Assembly (NCBI RefSeq): GCF_020360975.1
Contig: NW_025408667.1
Span: 9,796,001-9,860,000 of the forward strand
DNA from: Hirsutella rhossiliensis
Taxonomy: Eukaryota > Ascomycota > Sordariomycetes > Hypocreales > Ophiocordycipitaceae
DNA length: 64,000 nucleotides
Reading direction: 5' to 3'
Every line of letters starts with the position of its first letter. Positions within the stretch are counted from its first letter, which is position 1. The position numbers and the translations under genes are program-made. This document shows positions 12,075 to 23,574 of this stretch, piece by piece. The notes beneath the pieces are model-generated. The model searched no databases. It was given only the letters and a program-made list of their open reading frames with translations, and was not told the DNA's origin.

Positions 12075-13735
12075 TAAAAGATAAAGAAGGGAAGATACTA
12101 TAGTATAGAGTACGTTTAGTTATAAAAGGGTTTATATAGAAATACGGGATTAATTATAAAGAGACCTTTATACCTATAATCCGGCTCGATATAATAAGGA
12201 TTATTCTAGCTTTAGCGGCGAAGAAAGGCTAGAAGGTATACTAAATAGATACTATAGCTACGTTCCTTATAGTAGACCTAAAAGAAAGGATCTTTATAAA
12301 AGTGCTAATATAGCTCTAGTAATATTTCGGGAAATACGTTTAGATCCTAAAGAGTTTATATAGATTAAAGTAAGCTATAAGGATATAGTATTTACTAATA
12401 TTAAAATATCTTAAGGAGATTAGTTTCTTACTAATAATAGTAGACCTAATAATATTTAGATATATAGAGTTAGGGGTAATTATTAGTATATATATAAATA
12501 ACTTTATAATTATAAGGGGGGATAAGGATACTATTAAATAGGTTAAGGAAAAGCTAAAGGGAAGATTTAAGATAAAAGACCTTAAAGAAGTAAAGAATAT
12601 TCTTAGAATTTAGATTTAAAGGTATAAAGGAAAGCTAATAATTAATTAATTATAATTTATAAAGAAAATCGTAGTAGAATTTCTCTATAACGACTTAATA
12701 AAGTATATAACCCTTATAGAACCTAGAGCTATATAAAAGCTCGTTAAGGAACTAAGACGGCCTTTAAACTATAATAAATAGTTAAAATATATAGAATTAC
12801 TTAGAAAGCTAATTTAGCTATATAATATAAGGTTCGATATTATATTTATAGTTAATAAAATAGTATCTTTTATAGTAGAAGTATACTAAAACTATTAAAA
12901 GGCTTTACTATAAATACTAAGTTATATTAGTAGGACTATTTACTATAGTATTATATATAGCGGAAATAATAAGTATATATAAGGAGTTAAAAGCAGCGAT
13001 ATTAACTATTATTCTATTAACTATAATATCGAAGGGCACGTTAGCTTTATAAGCCTATAAGATAAAGAAGCGTTCTTTAATACTAACTATACTATTAATC
13101 TAAGGGACTAAAAAAGTGTCCTAGGGTTTATCTTTATAGTTTATAAAGGCGCTATTATAATATATAGTAAGAAAATAAAATTAATAGTAAGATTTACGAT
13201 AGAAGTAAAGTATATTAAGATAAGGGAGGCTATAAAAGCTACCTTTTAAGGACGTTAACTACTTATAGAACTAAAAGGAAAGGGGGAGCAAATAGTACTA
13301 CTACTACTTAAAGATAATAAAGGAGCTATATAGCTAACCTAAGGAGTATTAAATACATCGAAAATTAAGTATATTAATATAGTATTTTATTACGTCGTTA
13401 ATAAAGTTAAGGAAGGGAGAATCTAAGTTTACTAGGTTCTAAAAGAGAATATACTAGTAAATAGGATAACTAAGCCTTTACTTAAGGAGGCTTTTAAGAG
13501 GAATAAGAGGAGGATTAAAATTAAACTATAACGCTATAAATAGCGTTATAGTTAAAGTCTAATAGCTCTAAGGTAGTATTAACTTAATATAAGATATAAA
13601 CTAAGATATATTTAAGTAGTAGTTATAAGTAGTAAGTTATTAAATAGTAGTATAGATATACTACTATATATATATATATATATATTAAGAGCTATTAAAT
13701 AGAATTAAATAGAAGTAAGTTTAATCGTAATACTT
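12075..13735 (+). mobile_element. Copia-B copy 1: RT-RNase H and 3' LTR, 5'-truncated
   Basis: Plus-strand frame with Copia RT features: 'ETFAPVIR'-like start, 'KKGWKVHQMD' near 12220, the Y-V-D-D region near 12490, and RNase H ending in the Copia signature (A)D-x-x-TKPL near 13460. A terminal region of about 190 bp (about 13545-13735, with a TA microsatellite) is the likely 3' LTR. The same sequence occurs in reverse at 42356-44194. Integrase, protease and gag are missing here. Confidence 0.75.
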
Positions 13736-14297
13736 TAGCCCCTTAATTTAAACCCTGTTTTAAAGGCCTAGCTTATAAAGGGCTAGTAGGCCTAGGTAAC
13801 TAAAGTAGGCGTGCTAGAGGTTACTATCTCCTTAGCTAGCTAAGCGAGGGTCCTTAGTCCTAGCCCTTTAAGGTTTTATTACTTAGAAGACTATATCGAA
13901 ATTAACGGTCTCCGCTTTTACTATTAGCCTAAACTCTAAGACGAATTATTAGTATCTCTTTTAAAGAATCCTAATTATTTAATTCCGCCGTACTAGCCTT
14001 ATAGGCTCTAAGAAGGTATCCTAATAGATTCCTTTATCTTATAGGGTTTAGAAGGAAATTAGGCTTATTAAAAAGCTTAGGTAGTAAGCTACCTTTTTAA
14101 GCTAAAGTATTTAAAATAATCTATTTAGTAAGGTTATTATAAAATTAACCTTACTATACCCCTTAATCCGGACTTTTAATTCCCTTATAATTAAGTAGTC
14201 TTTCTAGGCCTTTCTAAATAACCGGAATCGGCTAAGTATATTATATATATAAAGGGAAGCTCTTAAGTTAATAATTACGGATAAGCAGAGTATATTA
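13736..14297 (-). mobile_element. Copia-A fragment: protease end and GAG-pre-integrase
   Basis: The reverse complement matches Copia-A at about 41790-42355 over its whole length, including the post-protease 'KVAYYLSFLISLISF'-like stretch and the pre-integrase LWHxRxxHxG region, which keeps CGTGC here (about 13810). Similarity ends near 14297. The junction with Copia-B is the same as at 42.36 kb, so the nested arrangement predates the two copies. Confidence 0.7.
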
Positions 14298-14726
14298 TAA
14301 CTCTACGCGCTAGCGTAGAGATACTAGCGTAGAACCTTACTAGTATTATATACTTAAGTAGTATTACGTGCCTATATATAACCTCGTGCTTACCTAAGCG
14401 CTGCTAAGGTAACCTTATATATATATATATAAGGGCTAGCTTAGTTATATAGTCTAGTCTTTCTTTCTTACTCTATAGCTTTAAGTCTTTATTTATAGTA
14501 CTAATATATCTTTATAGCTATTAAGGCTTATATATCCCTAGCCGTAATAGTATTAAGCTAGCCGAGAAGTAATAAAAAGCTAGCTTAGAAATATTACCGC
14601 CTTACTAGCTAGGGAAAACTTCTATTTCGCTAAGAAACGTAAGGTAACTATAGAGAAAGCTACGCTTAACCTAATTACCTTATACGGATTATACTTCCGC
14701 TATATAGTAGCCTATAGTCTCCTTTA
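14298..14726. other. Unassigned RIPed segment left of Copia-1
   Basis: Holds an imperfect palindrome (CTCTACGCGCTAGCGTAGAG, about 14303) and an AT run with a TATA-like tract near 14410-14432 followed by a CT-rich stretch, as in an LTR or promoter. A possible open stretch follows on the plus strand. No second copy seen. Confidence 0.35.
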
Positions 14727-14731
14727 TCTAT
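14727..14731. repeat. Target-site duplication of Copia-1, left copy (TCTAT)
   Basis: TCTAT immediately before the left LTR; repeated at 20658-20662 after the right LTR. Confidence 0.85.
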
Positions 14732-14908
14732 TAGTAGGTCTCTTTATATATAAAGGGTAGGGTTAACTAATATATTATATTTGTCTATATTCTACTCTTT
14801 AAGAGAGGGAGGAAGCTATGATACTAGCTATATAGCCTTATCTATATACGTAATAGCGTATATAAGCTAGCTAGATAAGTATAATAGACTACTATAATTC
14901 CTATATTA
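14732..14908 (-). repeat. Copia-1 3' LTR (left), RIPed
   Basis: 177 bp, starting TAGTAGG (TGGTAGG in the partner) and ending CTATATTA. Against the right LTR I count 31 differences: 30 transitions and one transversion; 28 of the transitions are T or A here against C or G in the right copy. Confidence 0.9.
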
Positions 14909-14999
14909 GTAACTTTTCTTTTACTATAAGAAGTATAGTAATAATCTATCTAGGTTTAAACGAAAAGAAAGACCTAGTTATATAGGTTATAATAACTAT

Positions 15000-17900
15000 A
15001 CCGTTATAGCTATTTAAAGTCCGGTTATATAGACTACTTATAATAGGGATCCTAGGGAACGGACGAAAGAAAAACGGGCTAATAAACTATAATAACTATT
15101 TAATTATTAGCGTTATAAGTAATTAAGGGCGTTAGATATATCCTTCTATTCGAATTATTAGACTATTAGTATCGATAAGGCGTTCTAAGGCTTAGTTCGG
15201 TAATGCCTTTATTATAGTATTAGCTAGATTATCTATAACGTTAATCTAACGAATCTCTATAATCTCTCGTTACTTATACGACTAATAAAGGGCTATAATA
15301 TCGATTATTAATCGCTTCTCTTTCGTTATACCTAGTTTAATAAGATATTTATAAAGGGAGTATAAGTCTATATAAATAATTAAAGGGATAGAAGGAAGTC
15401 CGAGACGGTTAGTAATTATCTTTAAAGTTATTAATACCGATATACTAATATCGAATCTATTAACTATTCTATAGATTTCTAAGGCTAAAACGCTTTAAGT
15501 TATCCTTTCATACTTAGTTAAATTCTAGTAGATAATATTACTATTAATCCTAAACTCTTTCTCGTTATAGTTAGTCTCGTTAGTAAGGATAATAATATAT
15601 TTAAGTTATAAGGATAGGTCTTAATTATTTATAAATAATCCGTTAGTAAAGATTAAAAGCTTTATAGTAGTAATATTAATAGGTTTATATATAAGGCCTT
15701 ATTCTTAGTAATCTATTTACTATTATAAGCGCTTATTTAAAGCTTTATAGTCGTTATTATTAGGGGTCTAGGCTTATACTATAATAGAAACGTTAAAGGA
15801 GGCTTCGGGTTAATAGATTAAGGCAATATACGATCCGCGCGCTCGTTGCTTAACGTAGCGTTAGCTATAATTAAATACTTTAGGGTTAATAGTAGCGATT
15901 TTAGTAGCTTATCTTTTCTACTAAAGCGATAGGGATCTTATATTTAATAGGGTAAATTTTATACTATTAAAGTTAACTGTTATTCTTAGGGTTATCGAAG
16001 TCTTTAGTTTAGCTTAAAATTATACTTCCTTAAGCTTATCTTCTTTATAGGCGGAAACGCTATCTATTCTAAGTATAAGGGTATTATCTATCTATATTCT
16101 AATAATGCCTAACGTATTAAGGCTAGTGTTTATAATTAAAAGGTAGGAATTATAGGTTAAAGTAAATATATTAAAGCTCTTAAGGTAATATTATTAATAT
16201 ATACGATACTAATAAACTCTAGCTTCTATAATTCTATATAAGGGCTTAATAATATAAATAATCGTTTTATAAGGGTATTTATCTTATAATTCGGTAGGTA
16301 AATAGGTTAGAATTATCCGGAATAGCTCGGTTTAGGATTATAGGTATACTTAAGTAATATCGCGAAGGGAAAGGGCTATACCGTTGCCTTAAAGAAGTCC
16401 GGGGGCAATAGCTAAAATAAGTCTTTAACTAACGCGTTAAATTATTAAGGATTACGTTAGTAAGGTAGTCTTCTTAAAGTCGCTATATCCTTAAATAATA
16501 AGTCGTAATTTCTTATATAGTTTAGTATTTTTACCTTTAACTTTATAAACTATTTAAGAGCGAAAGATATAATAATTACTATAAATTATTCAATTATATC
16601 TTTTAAAGCTAAATATACCTCGTCCTATAAGGTTAGTAATCTTAATATTATTAGATTCTTTAAATAGGGCGCTAGGAGCAGTAATAATGCCTTTATTCCT
16701 AAGTTTAATAAATAAAGTATATATATCTTCTTCCTTCTAAGTTAGGAAACTTTAGCCTAAAGGAGCGGTTATTATAATTAAATCCTTTAGCTTATTCTTA
16801 GATCCGGGTAGGCGTCCTCTCTTACGGGGTGCCGGGGGGTTAGGTCGGGCAGGGGTTTCTTCTTCGTCTTAGGTAAGGGTAGGAACTTAAGGGATTATAG
16901 AGTTATTACGTAGGTATAGCTATATATACGTAGAACGAAAGACTTAGGGGCTATTAACTATATTAACCGTAACGTTATATCTATTAATTAAAGTAATCTT
17001 AAAAGGTCCTTGCTAGCCGTCTTTTTCTCTCTAAATATAAACTTTACTTTATAGTAAGAGGGATAAAACGTCGGCGGTAGACGGTCTATTACGCGTGCGA
17101 AGGGCATCTTTAACTTATCTTTCCGCTAAGAGTTAGTAGAGCGTCTTTATCGCTTTTTATATCGCGGCCGACCTTTTTAGGGTAGAAGTAAAAGGGGGCG
17201 ATTCCGTAGTTAAACGAGGGTAGGCGCTAAAGATAAGCAAAGTTAGAATAATCCTATTAGGTCTAGCTATATCGTTAATAGCTTTTATAGCTATTTAGAG
17301 CACTACTTCGGCGGAGGTAACGTTACTTAGTTCCGCGTTTATAATATTATACGCGCGTTAGAGGGGGGCGTAATATCTTTTAATTTTTCCGATAGACTAA
17401 TACGTCTTAATAGGCACTTAAGAGCATTTAATCCCTATAAGTTTTACTTCTTAGCGGAACTCTATTAAAGTAAAGTTAGTTCCTATATCGTATCGAATAG
17501 TATTAAGGGGTCTAAGGTATATATTAATCTAAACGGTCCGAAGGGTCTCCTATATATCCTTAGCTAATATTAATAGTAGGAATCTTACTCCTTAGAAAGC
17601 AGTAGCTGCGTTTATAACGTATAAAATAGGGCGTTATAGGCTTCCTAGGTATATTATATTAACGAAAATTTCGTAATTAAACTCTTAGTTATCCTTAAGG
17701 GTAAATTTAAAGCGTCTTAGGGCTTACGAGTATATTTAGTAGTAATAGTAGAACTTAGAGATAGTCTCTAATATGCCTATCGAAACGTCGCTATAGCCGG
17801 CTTACTTTAAAAGGTAATATAGCTTAGGGACTACTAGGTGTCTAAATCGTCGGTAAAGTATACGAATCTTAGTCTCTATAAGAAAAGCGATCGAGTCTTT

Positions 17901-18350
17901 AGCTTTCGAGAAAAAGAACTAAGGGTGTCCCTATTTACGGGTGATAGGGATACTTATTTAGCGATTAGTTTAATAATTAGTATATTCGATAGTGTCTTTA
18001 ATATTATTAAAATAGATTCTAAGACGGTCTATATCGGCTAAAGAAAGTAGGAAAGGGGTAGGAGTCTAAAGGATATAGAACGTGATCCGTCCGACTAGTG
18101 TTTTAAGGGCGATAGAGCTAACCGAGTAAATAGCTTCGCTATTCCCGAATTTAATAGTAGCCTAGCCGGGCTTAGACCTATCTAGGGCTATAGAGGGATC
18201 TTCTCGTTATAAGGCAATATACTAAGAGTAACCGGCTATAGAGACTTTAGCTGCACCTATGTTAATTATAATGCCTTAGAATTTATCTTTTAAATAGCGG
18301 TCTTTAATAATAAATTATAAGGCGGGAATAGTGTTTTAATCTATACGGTT
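15000..18350 (-). pseudogene. Copia-1 pol: protease, integrase, RT, RNase H
   Basis: The protease region reads like (I)D(T)GAAKVSxAGYxQY followed by LDRxKPGQATIKFG, near 18240-18130, the form common in fungal Copia polyproteins. Integrase shows a 'RFKFTL' zinc-domain exit and a DDE core around 17650-17150. RT shows 'SRLVxEVKGK', 'QSPxIQRASQR', 'LRDIxQAY' and 'KPLYGI' between about 16650 and 16200. Stops occur at Gln/Trp sites throughout. The RNase H end towards 15000 is inferred from length and order rather than clear motifs. Confidence 0.8.
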
Positions 18351-18479
18351 AGCGTCTTTACTAGTAATTAAATAGTTGAACGCTTGCTAGCAGAGCATTT
18401 AACTTGCTTGCTACTATTTCGGGTTAGCATCGTTATCCTGATTCTCATCCTAGTCGCCGTTAATCGTCCCAGTCTCATC

Positions 18480-20440
18480 ACTAGCGGGGTCGTCTTTAAT
18501 GCCTTCGTAGTCCGTTACATAGGCCGCGAGTTCCACGGGCGTGCCCGTGAAGTAACAGTAGGCTATATATTGACTCTTAGCCTTCTAACGTTCTTCGGCC
18601 GTGTGTTTAATAGACTAGTAGCCTTCTTTGTTGCATACGAAGCACTTCCTAGTTTAGGGGCGGTTATTGTTGCCTTAAGGGCGTTGGTTAAATCTACCGC
18701 GGTTATAGCTCTAGCCTCTAAAGTGTCTGCTTCCTCTATATCTACTACTTCTTTCGCGGTTATTATTATATCGACGATTAAGGTAGTACCTCTAGTTATT
18801 ATCCTAGGCGTATTAGGGGGTTATGCTGCGTGCGAGATATGTTTTAATAGAAGAACGAAGATCTATAAACAACGCCTCTATCTTATTTAATAGCTTAAAG
18901 AGGGCGTGCTCTAATTCTAGCACGCCGCGGTAGGCGTTAATAAGGGTTATTCGAATATAAACTTTATTAGTAAATTCCCTACCGAGGGCACGCTAATACC
19001 GTTGCAACTTATCGAAGAGTAGGTAGAGCACTTCCTAGAGTAACTTCGTCGCGTTAGCATTATCTATACGAAGCTTAGTAAATATAGTTATAGTCTAATC
19101 TGTGTAGTAATAGGCGTGGTTTACTTCTATATTAAAATGCTACTTAATACTATTATATACTTATCGGAATATTGCGGTCTAGCTAATATAATCGATATAA
19201 TATATCTAGGCTCTATCGGCGAGGATATAAGGAAGTAGGGCGTAGAATTAGTTTAGTTTAAGTTAGATATTATAGTAAAGGCTTATAAAGATATAGACTT
19301 TATTATCGAAGAGGTCGTACGGCTCTCTAGTATAATTCTTATTCTTATTCTAGAGCTTTATAAACTTATACTATATATCTACGTTAACGAGAGTATTTTA
19401 GACATTATCCGGTAAAAGCCTTATATATATATATTAAGAGGTATAGTTATAATAAGCGTAACTATATTCGCTCGCACGGGGGCTTTAGGGGCTTTAGCGA
19501 TAGGGGCTTAGTCTTAAATAATATTAGAAAGCTAAAAATAATATATTATCGGGTGCAGCGTTCGTTAAGTCGGTGCGTGTGCCGGGGCCATAGGGGTCGG
19601 AGCTAGGGCCGCGGGAGTCGGGGCTGTCGCAGTTAGAGTCGGGGGAGCCGGGGTTTAAGACGAAGGCGGAGGGGTTCGTAGTTCGATGCTAGGGGTAACG
19701 TTCGATAAAGGGAGCAGAGCCTATAGCTGTGTTGCCCGTTAGGCTTACCTGCGATACGCTAATATTCCCTTATCGAATTCCATTGTTATAAACTTATCGT
19801 CTAGCTAGATAGGGAGGTCTTCGGCTGTCTATAAGGCAATGAATTATCTAACTAATAAACCTTTCTTCCTTCCTATATAGATGCTATGCCTACGAAGGAG
19901 AATCCGTAATTCTCTTTTATAGTCCTATTAGCCTCTCTTCTATATAGCTTCGGTCTAGTCCTTAAAATGCTCTTAGAAGTATTTAAAGATCGCGATGCCG
20001 TGTATATATATACTATATTCGCTATACGATATAAATCGTGCGATATAAGTTATAACGGCGATCTTATCTTCTTCTTCCGGTATAATATGGTTATCCTAGA
20101 GCATTGCGTCGATATGCCTATAGAGGCTCTACGGGATAGTCGTCTTCTTTATTAGTTCCTCGATCTAGCCGGCCGGGGCCGGGTTCGAGCTTGCTATTAT
20201 AAATTAGGTCTCGAAGAGATTCTTTACGTGTTGTTAGGGGTCAGGGGTTGCGATATAAGTCGCACTATTAATTAGTGTTAGGCAGCCGATTAATAGCTTA
20301 AAAGGGTCTCTCCGTAAGTTAGGCAGGAGGAGATATCCTTATTCTTAGCATAGATAGCTCTCTCTAAGTGTATAGATGCGGCGTTACTAAAGACACGGGT
20401 CTAATATACCTTCGAGGGCTACGATCTATCTCTTCTTCCT
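18480..20440 (-). pseudogene. Copia-1 gag
   Basis: The clearest landmark is a nucleocapsid zinc knuckle at about 18648-18590 (minus strand): 'KCFVCNKEG', a changed Cys, then 'SIKHTAEER', the C-x2-C-x3-G-C-x4-H pattern typical of fungal Copia gag. Upstream (towards 20440) the frame is less certain and includes acidic and Pro/Ala-rich low-complexity sequence near 19550-19680. RIP is weaker here than in pol, so stretches stay open, including a plus-strand frame at 18384-18890 that is only a shadow. Confidence 0.65.
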
Positions 20441-20480
20441 TGCTGTTCTATGATTGACTAAGTCAACCACTAATTAGTAT

Positions 20481-20657
20481 TGGTAGGTCTCTTTGCATGT
20501 AAAGGGTGGTATTAACCGGTGTATTGTATTCGTCTATATTCTGCTCTTTAAGGGAGGGAGGAGGCCACGATGCTAGCTATATGGCCTCATCCGTACACGT
20601 GACAGCGCACGTGAGCTAGCTAGATAAGTATAATAGATTACTATAATTCCTATATTA
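20481..20657 (-). repeat. Copia-1 5' LTR (right), mostly spared by RIP
   Basis: 177 bp beginning TGGTAGGTCTC. It keeps CpA/TpG that the left LTR has lost, except in its last 45 bp, where the copies are almost identical and already TpA-rich. It faces the gene island. Confidence 0.9.
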
Positions 20658-20662
20658 TCTAT
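20658..20662. repeat. Target-site duplication of Copia-1, right copy (TCTAT)
   Basis: Matches 14727-14731 exactly. Confidence 0.85.
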
Positions 20663-20917
20663 ATTAAATAACAATCGTTTCGCGATTTAATTTAATATAT
20701 TTGCCTCTCTTAAGATCTACTAGTATAATAAATCGACCTTACGAATTTTATCTAATCTAAATATACTAGCGACGTATTCGAGCTGATTTGGTTTTGCTAA
20801 ATATGGATCTGATTTTAAAATATTTAGAAACGATTTATTGTTTGCAACCCTGGATTCTATGCTAAAACTTTCCAATCATTGGTTTGGTTCGTTTTTTTTC
20901 GTGCCCTCGTTAGGAAA

Positions 20918-21410
20918 TTATTTGCCAGGGTCCTCAATTCCTGCTGCCGTAGGGTTGTTCTTTGCATCGCTAGGTCCTTCCTTAGTTTCCCCAACCGCTA
21001 ATTCAGGTCCTTTTTTTCCTGCACTAGGATCTGCTCCGGAAGCACCTTTGGCGACATCGTCTAACACTGCCTTTAAACTTACTGCAGCGTCTTGACCTTG
21101 CTTATCATCCTTCATCAGTTTCGAGACGGATTCTACAAATATTCCCATATTTTTGGCAAAGTTTGCGTCTGCCTGTGCCAGATCTGAATCTTGGCCTGTC
21201 TCTTTATCTGTAGAGTCGGCCGAGTCGCTAGTAGTGACGGGCAAGTTAGGAGCCAGAGGTTCCCCACCTCCTGAGACGCCTGAGTCGCCAGCCGGAAGTG
21301 CCACAGAGCACATAGCAACTACGCGATGAGTTAGAAAGCGAGACAGGGGACAGGTAGACACAGGGTGTCAACGTACAAGCCAAAGCAGCGGCAATAGCAA
21401 AGCGGACCAT
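20918..21410 (-). CDS. Small secreted protein, 144 aa, two exons
   Basis: Exon 1 is 21410-21377 and exon 2 is 21318-20918, joined across a 58-nt intron; together 435 nt including TAA. The protein starts MVRFAIAAALAFAMCSVALPA, a clear signal peptide (cleavage near residue 18-21) that exists only in the spliced frame. The mature part has no cysteine: a Gly/Pro/Ser/Thr/Asp-rich stretch (about 22-60), a likely amphipathic helix pair (about 61-103, with FVESVSKLMKDD), and a Gly/Lys/Asp-rich tail ending EDPGK. It has no family I recognise. Secretion is strongly suggested; an effector-like role is inference from size and from its position between RIPed transposons. CpA/TpG content is normal and no in-frame stops occur. 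The 3' end lies 260 bp from Copia-1. Confidence 0.82.
21319..21376 (-). other. Intron of the 144-aa secreted protein gene
   Basis: 58 nt, donor GTACGT, acceptor GCGTAG, with a CTAAC branch-point-like motif about 15 nt before the acceptor. Splicing removes an in-frame break and joins signal peptide to mature protein. Confidence 0.8.
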
Positions 21411-21890
21411 TTTGGCAGTGAGTTCTTTATAAACTGGAAGAAAAGAGGAGTGTTGCGAGCGATGATTTCTTAATGAGTGACAAGTCTCGTCGGTTATGGG
21501 GAGCAGTGAGCTTGAGGGTACTAGGCGAAGCTGGGAGTGTCTGGTGAGTGTGATCTCTTGACTGATAGTGATAGCTGGATTCAGATAACTCAGGCAAGGT
21601 GACCGTCTATGGTTCTTATACCCTTGGCCTCTAGCAGAAGTCGGACTAACAGCCAATGATCTTTCCTACTCCGGCTCGTGCATAAGTAAACCCTAGCATG
21701 ATTAGTTTTAGCTGAGTCGTGCGACATAGTTTAAGTTGACCTATTCGTACACTGCTATTATATGCAAGTTTACTAACCTTGTCTAAGCGTTCGGCATAAC
21801 AATAGTGTGACTAAGGAAGGTGCTAGGGTTGTCCGCATGGGGCCTAAGTAGTGCTAGAGTTGGTCTAGGCATATCGTGAAACGTTAAGCG
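21411..21890. other. Upstream region of the 144-aa secreted protein gene
   Basis: About 480 bp with ordinary dinucleotide use. The part just before the ATG (minus strand) is CT-rich with TTTATAAAG about 20 nt before the start, too close for a usual TATA box. No other gene seen. Confidence 0.4.
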
Positions 21891-21899
21891 CCATCTATG
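21891..21899. repeat. Target-site duplication of the 481-bp element, left copy (CCATCTATG)
   Basis: CCATCTATG occurs directly outside both ends of the inverted-repeat element (again at 22381-22389). Confidence 0.75.
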
Positions 21900-22380
21900 G
21901 ACCCTGACTATTAAGCATGCAGCTCTAGCTGGTTAAGGCGCAGCGCCGATACTGTACGATTAAGTGCGGACATTTCCCGCGCCTGCGTCGCCGACAAGGT
22001 TAGAGCCGCCCGCCCGCCCTAAAGCATAGAGTAACTAAATTAAGGTTATCATAGCGTAGGGAAGATTAGCCCTGCATTTATGCAATAGTATCGCAAGCGG
22101 ATTAAGCCTCTTAGAGGGAGGGAAAGGTACTATTTAGAGACTTTACTATGGCGGCGGATTATAGCGAAAGCTATAATAGAAAAAAAGAGCTTTAAATTAA
22201 CGAAATTAAAAATATTAATTATATATAAGGTTTATATATATAGGAAGGAGTCAGCAATATAGGTGCGAGGAAGATACGCACTATAGCACCTAATTATGCG
22301 GTATCGGCGCTGCGCCTTAACTAGCTATACTAGTCCACTTTATGCTTAATAACTAGAGATATATGCTGAATAGTCAGGGC
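21900..22380. mobile_element. MITE-like element, 481 bp, with terminal inverted repeats
   Basis: The outer ends, read inward, are GACCCTGACTATT on the left and GCCCTGACTATT on the right. The inverted repeat extends about 69 bp on the left and about 100 bp on the right, which has an extra stretch of roughly 30 nt, and shares the palindromic GGTTAAGGCGCAGCGCCGATA. A 9-bp (or 8-bp) direct repeat flanks it, fitting Mutator-like or hAT-like insertion. No transposase inside. The interior (22090-22250) is AT-rich with poor CpA/TpG, suggesting some RIP. Confidence 0.72.
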
Positions 22381-22389
22381 CCATCTATG
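22381..22389. repeat. Target-site duplication of the 481-bp element, right copy
   Basis: CCATCTATG, identical to 21891-21899. Confidence 0.75.
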
Positions 22390-23270
22390 ACACGGGGGTC
22401 TAATGCAAGTGGGATTCGCAACAACGAATTAAACCCCCCCCCGAAACCCCCCCGGGCTAAGCATGAGTTGCATAATTGACCGGGGGATAGATTTTGACTG
22501 CGGCGATCCAATCTGCCACGTTGCCCTTCAGACGAACCGGCCACGTCGTCCCAAGTTCCCGTTGCGTACGGCGGATGCGGCAATAAACGATCCCCCTCAG
22601 CGAATCTTGCCTAAGCTAGTTTACTTATTTTCTAGCGCTATTTCTATTGACCCGTCATGACTTTACTATTGAAATCCACTAGTTCGAGGCTGTGAGCCGA
22701 TCCTCGCTGCCTAGCTTCAGCTTGGCATTCGTACACCGGAGACTTGGTTCGACTAAAGTTTACAGCTTTTCTAGAAAGTGGCCAGCACTTGCCGATATGT
22801 GTTTGCCGTGATAATATTAATAATGTGCCATGGCGAAGACTTCTAGGTATATCTATATATATGCCTTAAGGAACGTAAGGGTTTATGTCCCGCGCCCGTC
22901 CCTCTCACCCCCAAAATCACTGCTTATATTGGCTGCCTACCCGGCTTTGAGTAACGAAGGGCCCAATATGAGTTCTCTCGGGCTTGCATACGCCGAGCGT
23001 TAAGGTTTATCCATTCTAGTGGAGTGGAGGGGCTCGGCGGCTCTTGCTTTATTGAGGCCCCGATCGGCAAGGCCTAAAAAAATTAGGACGACTACCTACT
23101 AATTTTTATGCGGGCATTCGTACCCCTGTCGCCTTCTTACCCTGCTCTTAATTGCTGAAACCCCGATATGTCTACGCATAGACAGAGTATGACTCTCCAT
23201 TGTCCCCTCTAGGAACCTTGCATTTACGTTGCTAGTGCGGGGGATCGAGACGAAACCTTAAACGATTCAT
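22390..23270. other. Intergenic region, un-RIPed, no gene seen
   Basis: Contains C-rich runs near 22433-22452 and a short hairpin (AAAAATTAG at 23078, CTAATTTTT at 23099). Two short open frames on opposite strands around 22374-22660 have no coding character. Confidence 0.4.
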
Positions 23271-23280
23271 GCTTATAAAG
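23271..23280 (+). promoter_or_regulatory. Possible TATA box for the tandem-repeat secreted protein gene
   Basis: GCTTATAAAG about 295 nt before the start codon. A pyrimidine-rich stretch with ACCTACCTACTTACTGC lies just before the ATG, as in many fungal 5' leaders. Distance makes the assignment weak. Confidence 0.25.
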
Positions 23281-23574
23281 ACGAATGGACACGTACGGAT
23301 ATAATTAAGAAAAACGCTTAAGCATATCTGCGATTCATGAACGTTCAATGCGATGTTGCTAGGAAGTCCGATCGTAAGGTTTCTTAAGCTATTATTTTGA
23401 CTACTAGGGCGACACGCGAGTCAAAATTCCGGACTTCTCGATTTGTGGACGGCAGACCTAGCATTTAAAGAGTCGTAAGAACCATAACTAGACTGTGGTT
23501 ACAGTTTCAATTCAATCTGCTTTTGTACACAAACTACCTACCTACTTACTGCTTCCTACCGTTGAATTACCCCA

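Larger units (their letters stand above)
14732..20657 (-). mobile_element. Copia-1: complete Ty1/Copia LTR retrotransposon, 5,926 bp
   Basis: Two 177-bp LTRs and a perfect 5-bp TCTAT duplication define the ends. Coding is on the minus strand: gag with zinc knuckle (about 18650), protease (about 18240-18060), integrase (about 17800-17100), RT (about 16830-15800) and RNase H, the Copia gene order. A purine-rich tract just inside the left LTR (reverse complement of 14911-14925) fits a polypurine tract and supports minus-strand transcription. RIP is graded: the left end is saturated, while the gene-facing right LTR and parts of gag keep many CpA/TpG. Confidence 0.92.

Noticed and set aside
13655..13690. 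TA microsatellite as possible centromere or origin signal
   Set aside because: Short TA runs occur at several RIPed sites and here lie in a Copia LTR.
17838..18041. Open frame of 67 codons, plus strand
   Set aside because: Opposite strand of Copia-1 pol.
18384..18890. Hydrophobic 168-codon frame, plus strand, looking like a membrane protein
   Set aside because: It is the complement of Copia-1 gag, whose zinc knuckle is clearly readable on the minus strand; hydrophobicity comes from reading charged codons in reverse.
19967..20155. Open frame of 62 codons, plus strand
   Set aside because: Opposite strand of Copia-1 gag, no features.
20838..21095. 85-codon plus-strand frame
   Set aside because: Antisense to exon 2 of the 144-aa secreted protein gene.
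21246..21656. 136-codon minus-strand frame including the signal-peptide exon
   Set aside because: Only the 34 nt before the donor site belong to the gene; the rest is upstream or intron sequence in another frame.
22374..22660. Two short opposite-strand frames
   Set aside because: Start inside or beside the MITE edge, cross C-runs, no coding features.
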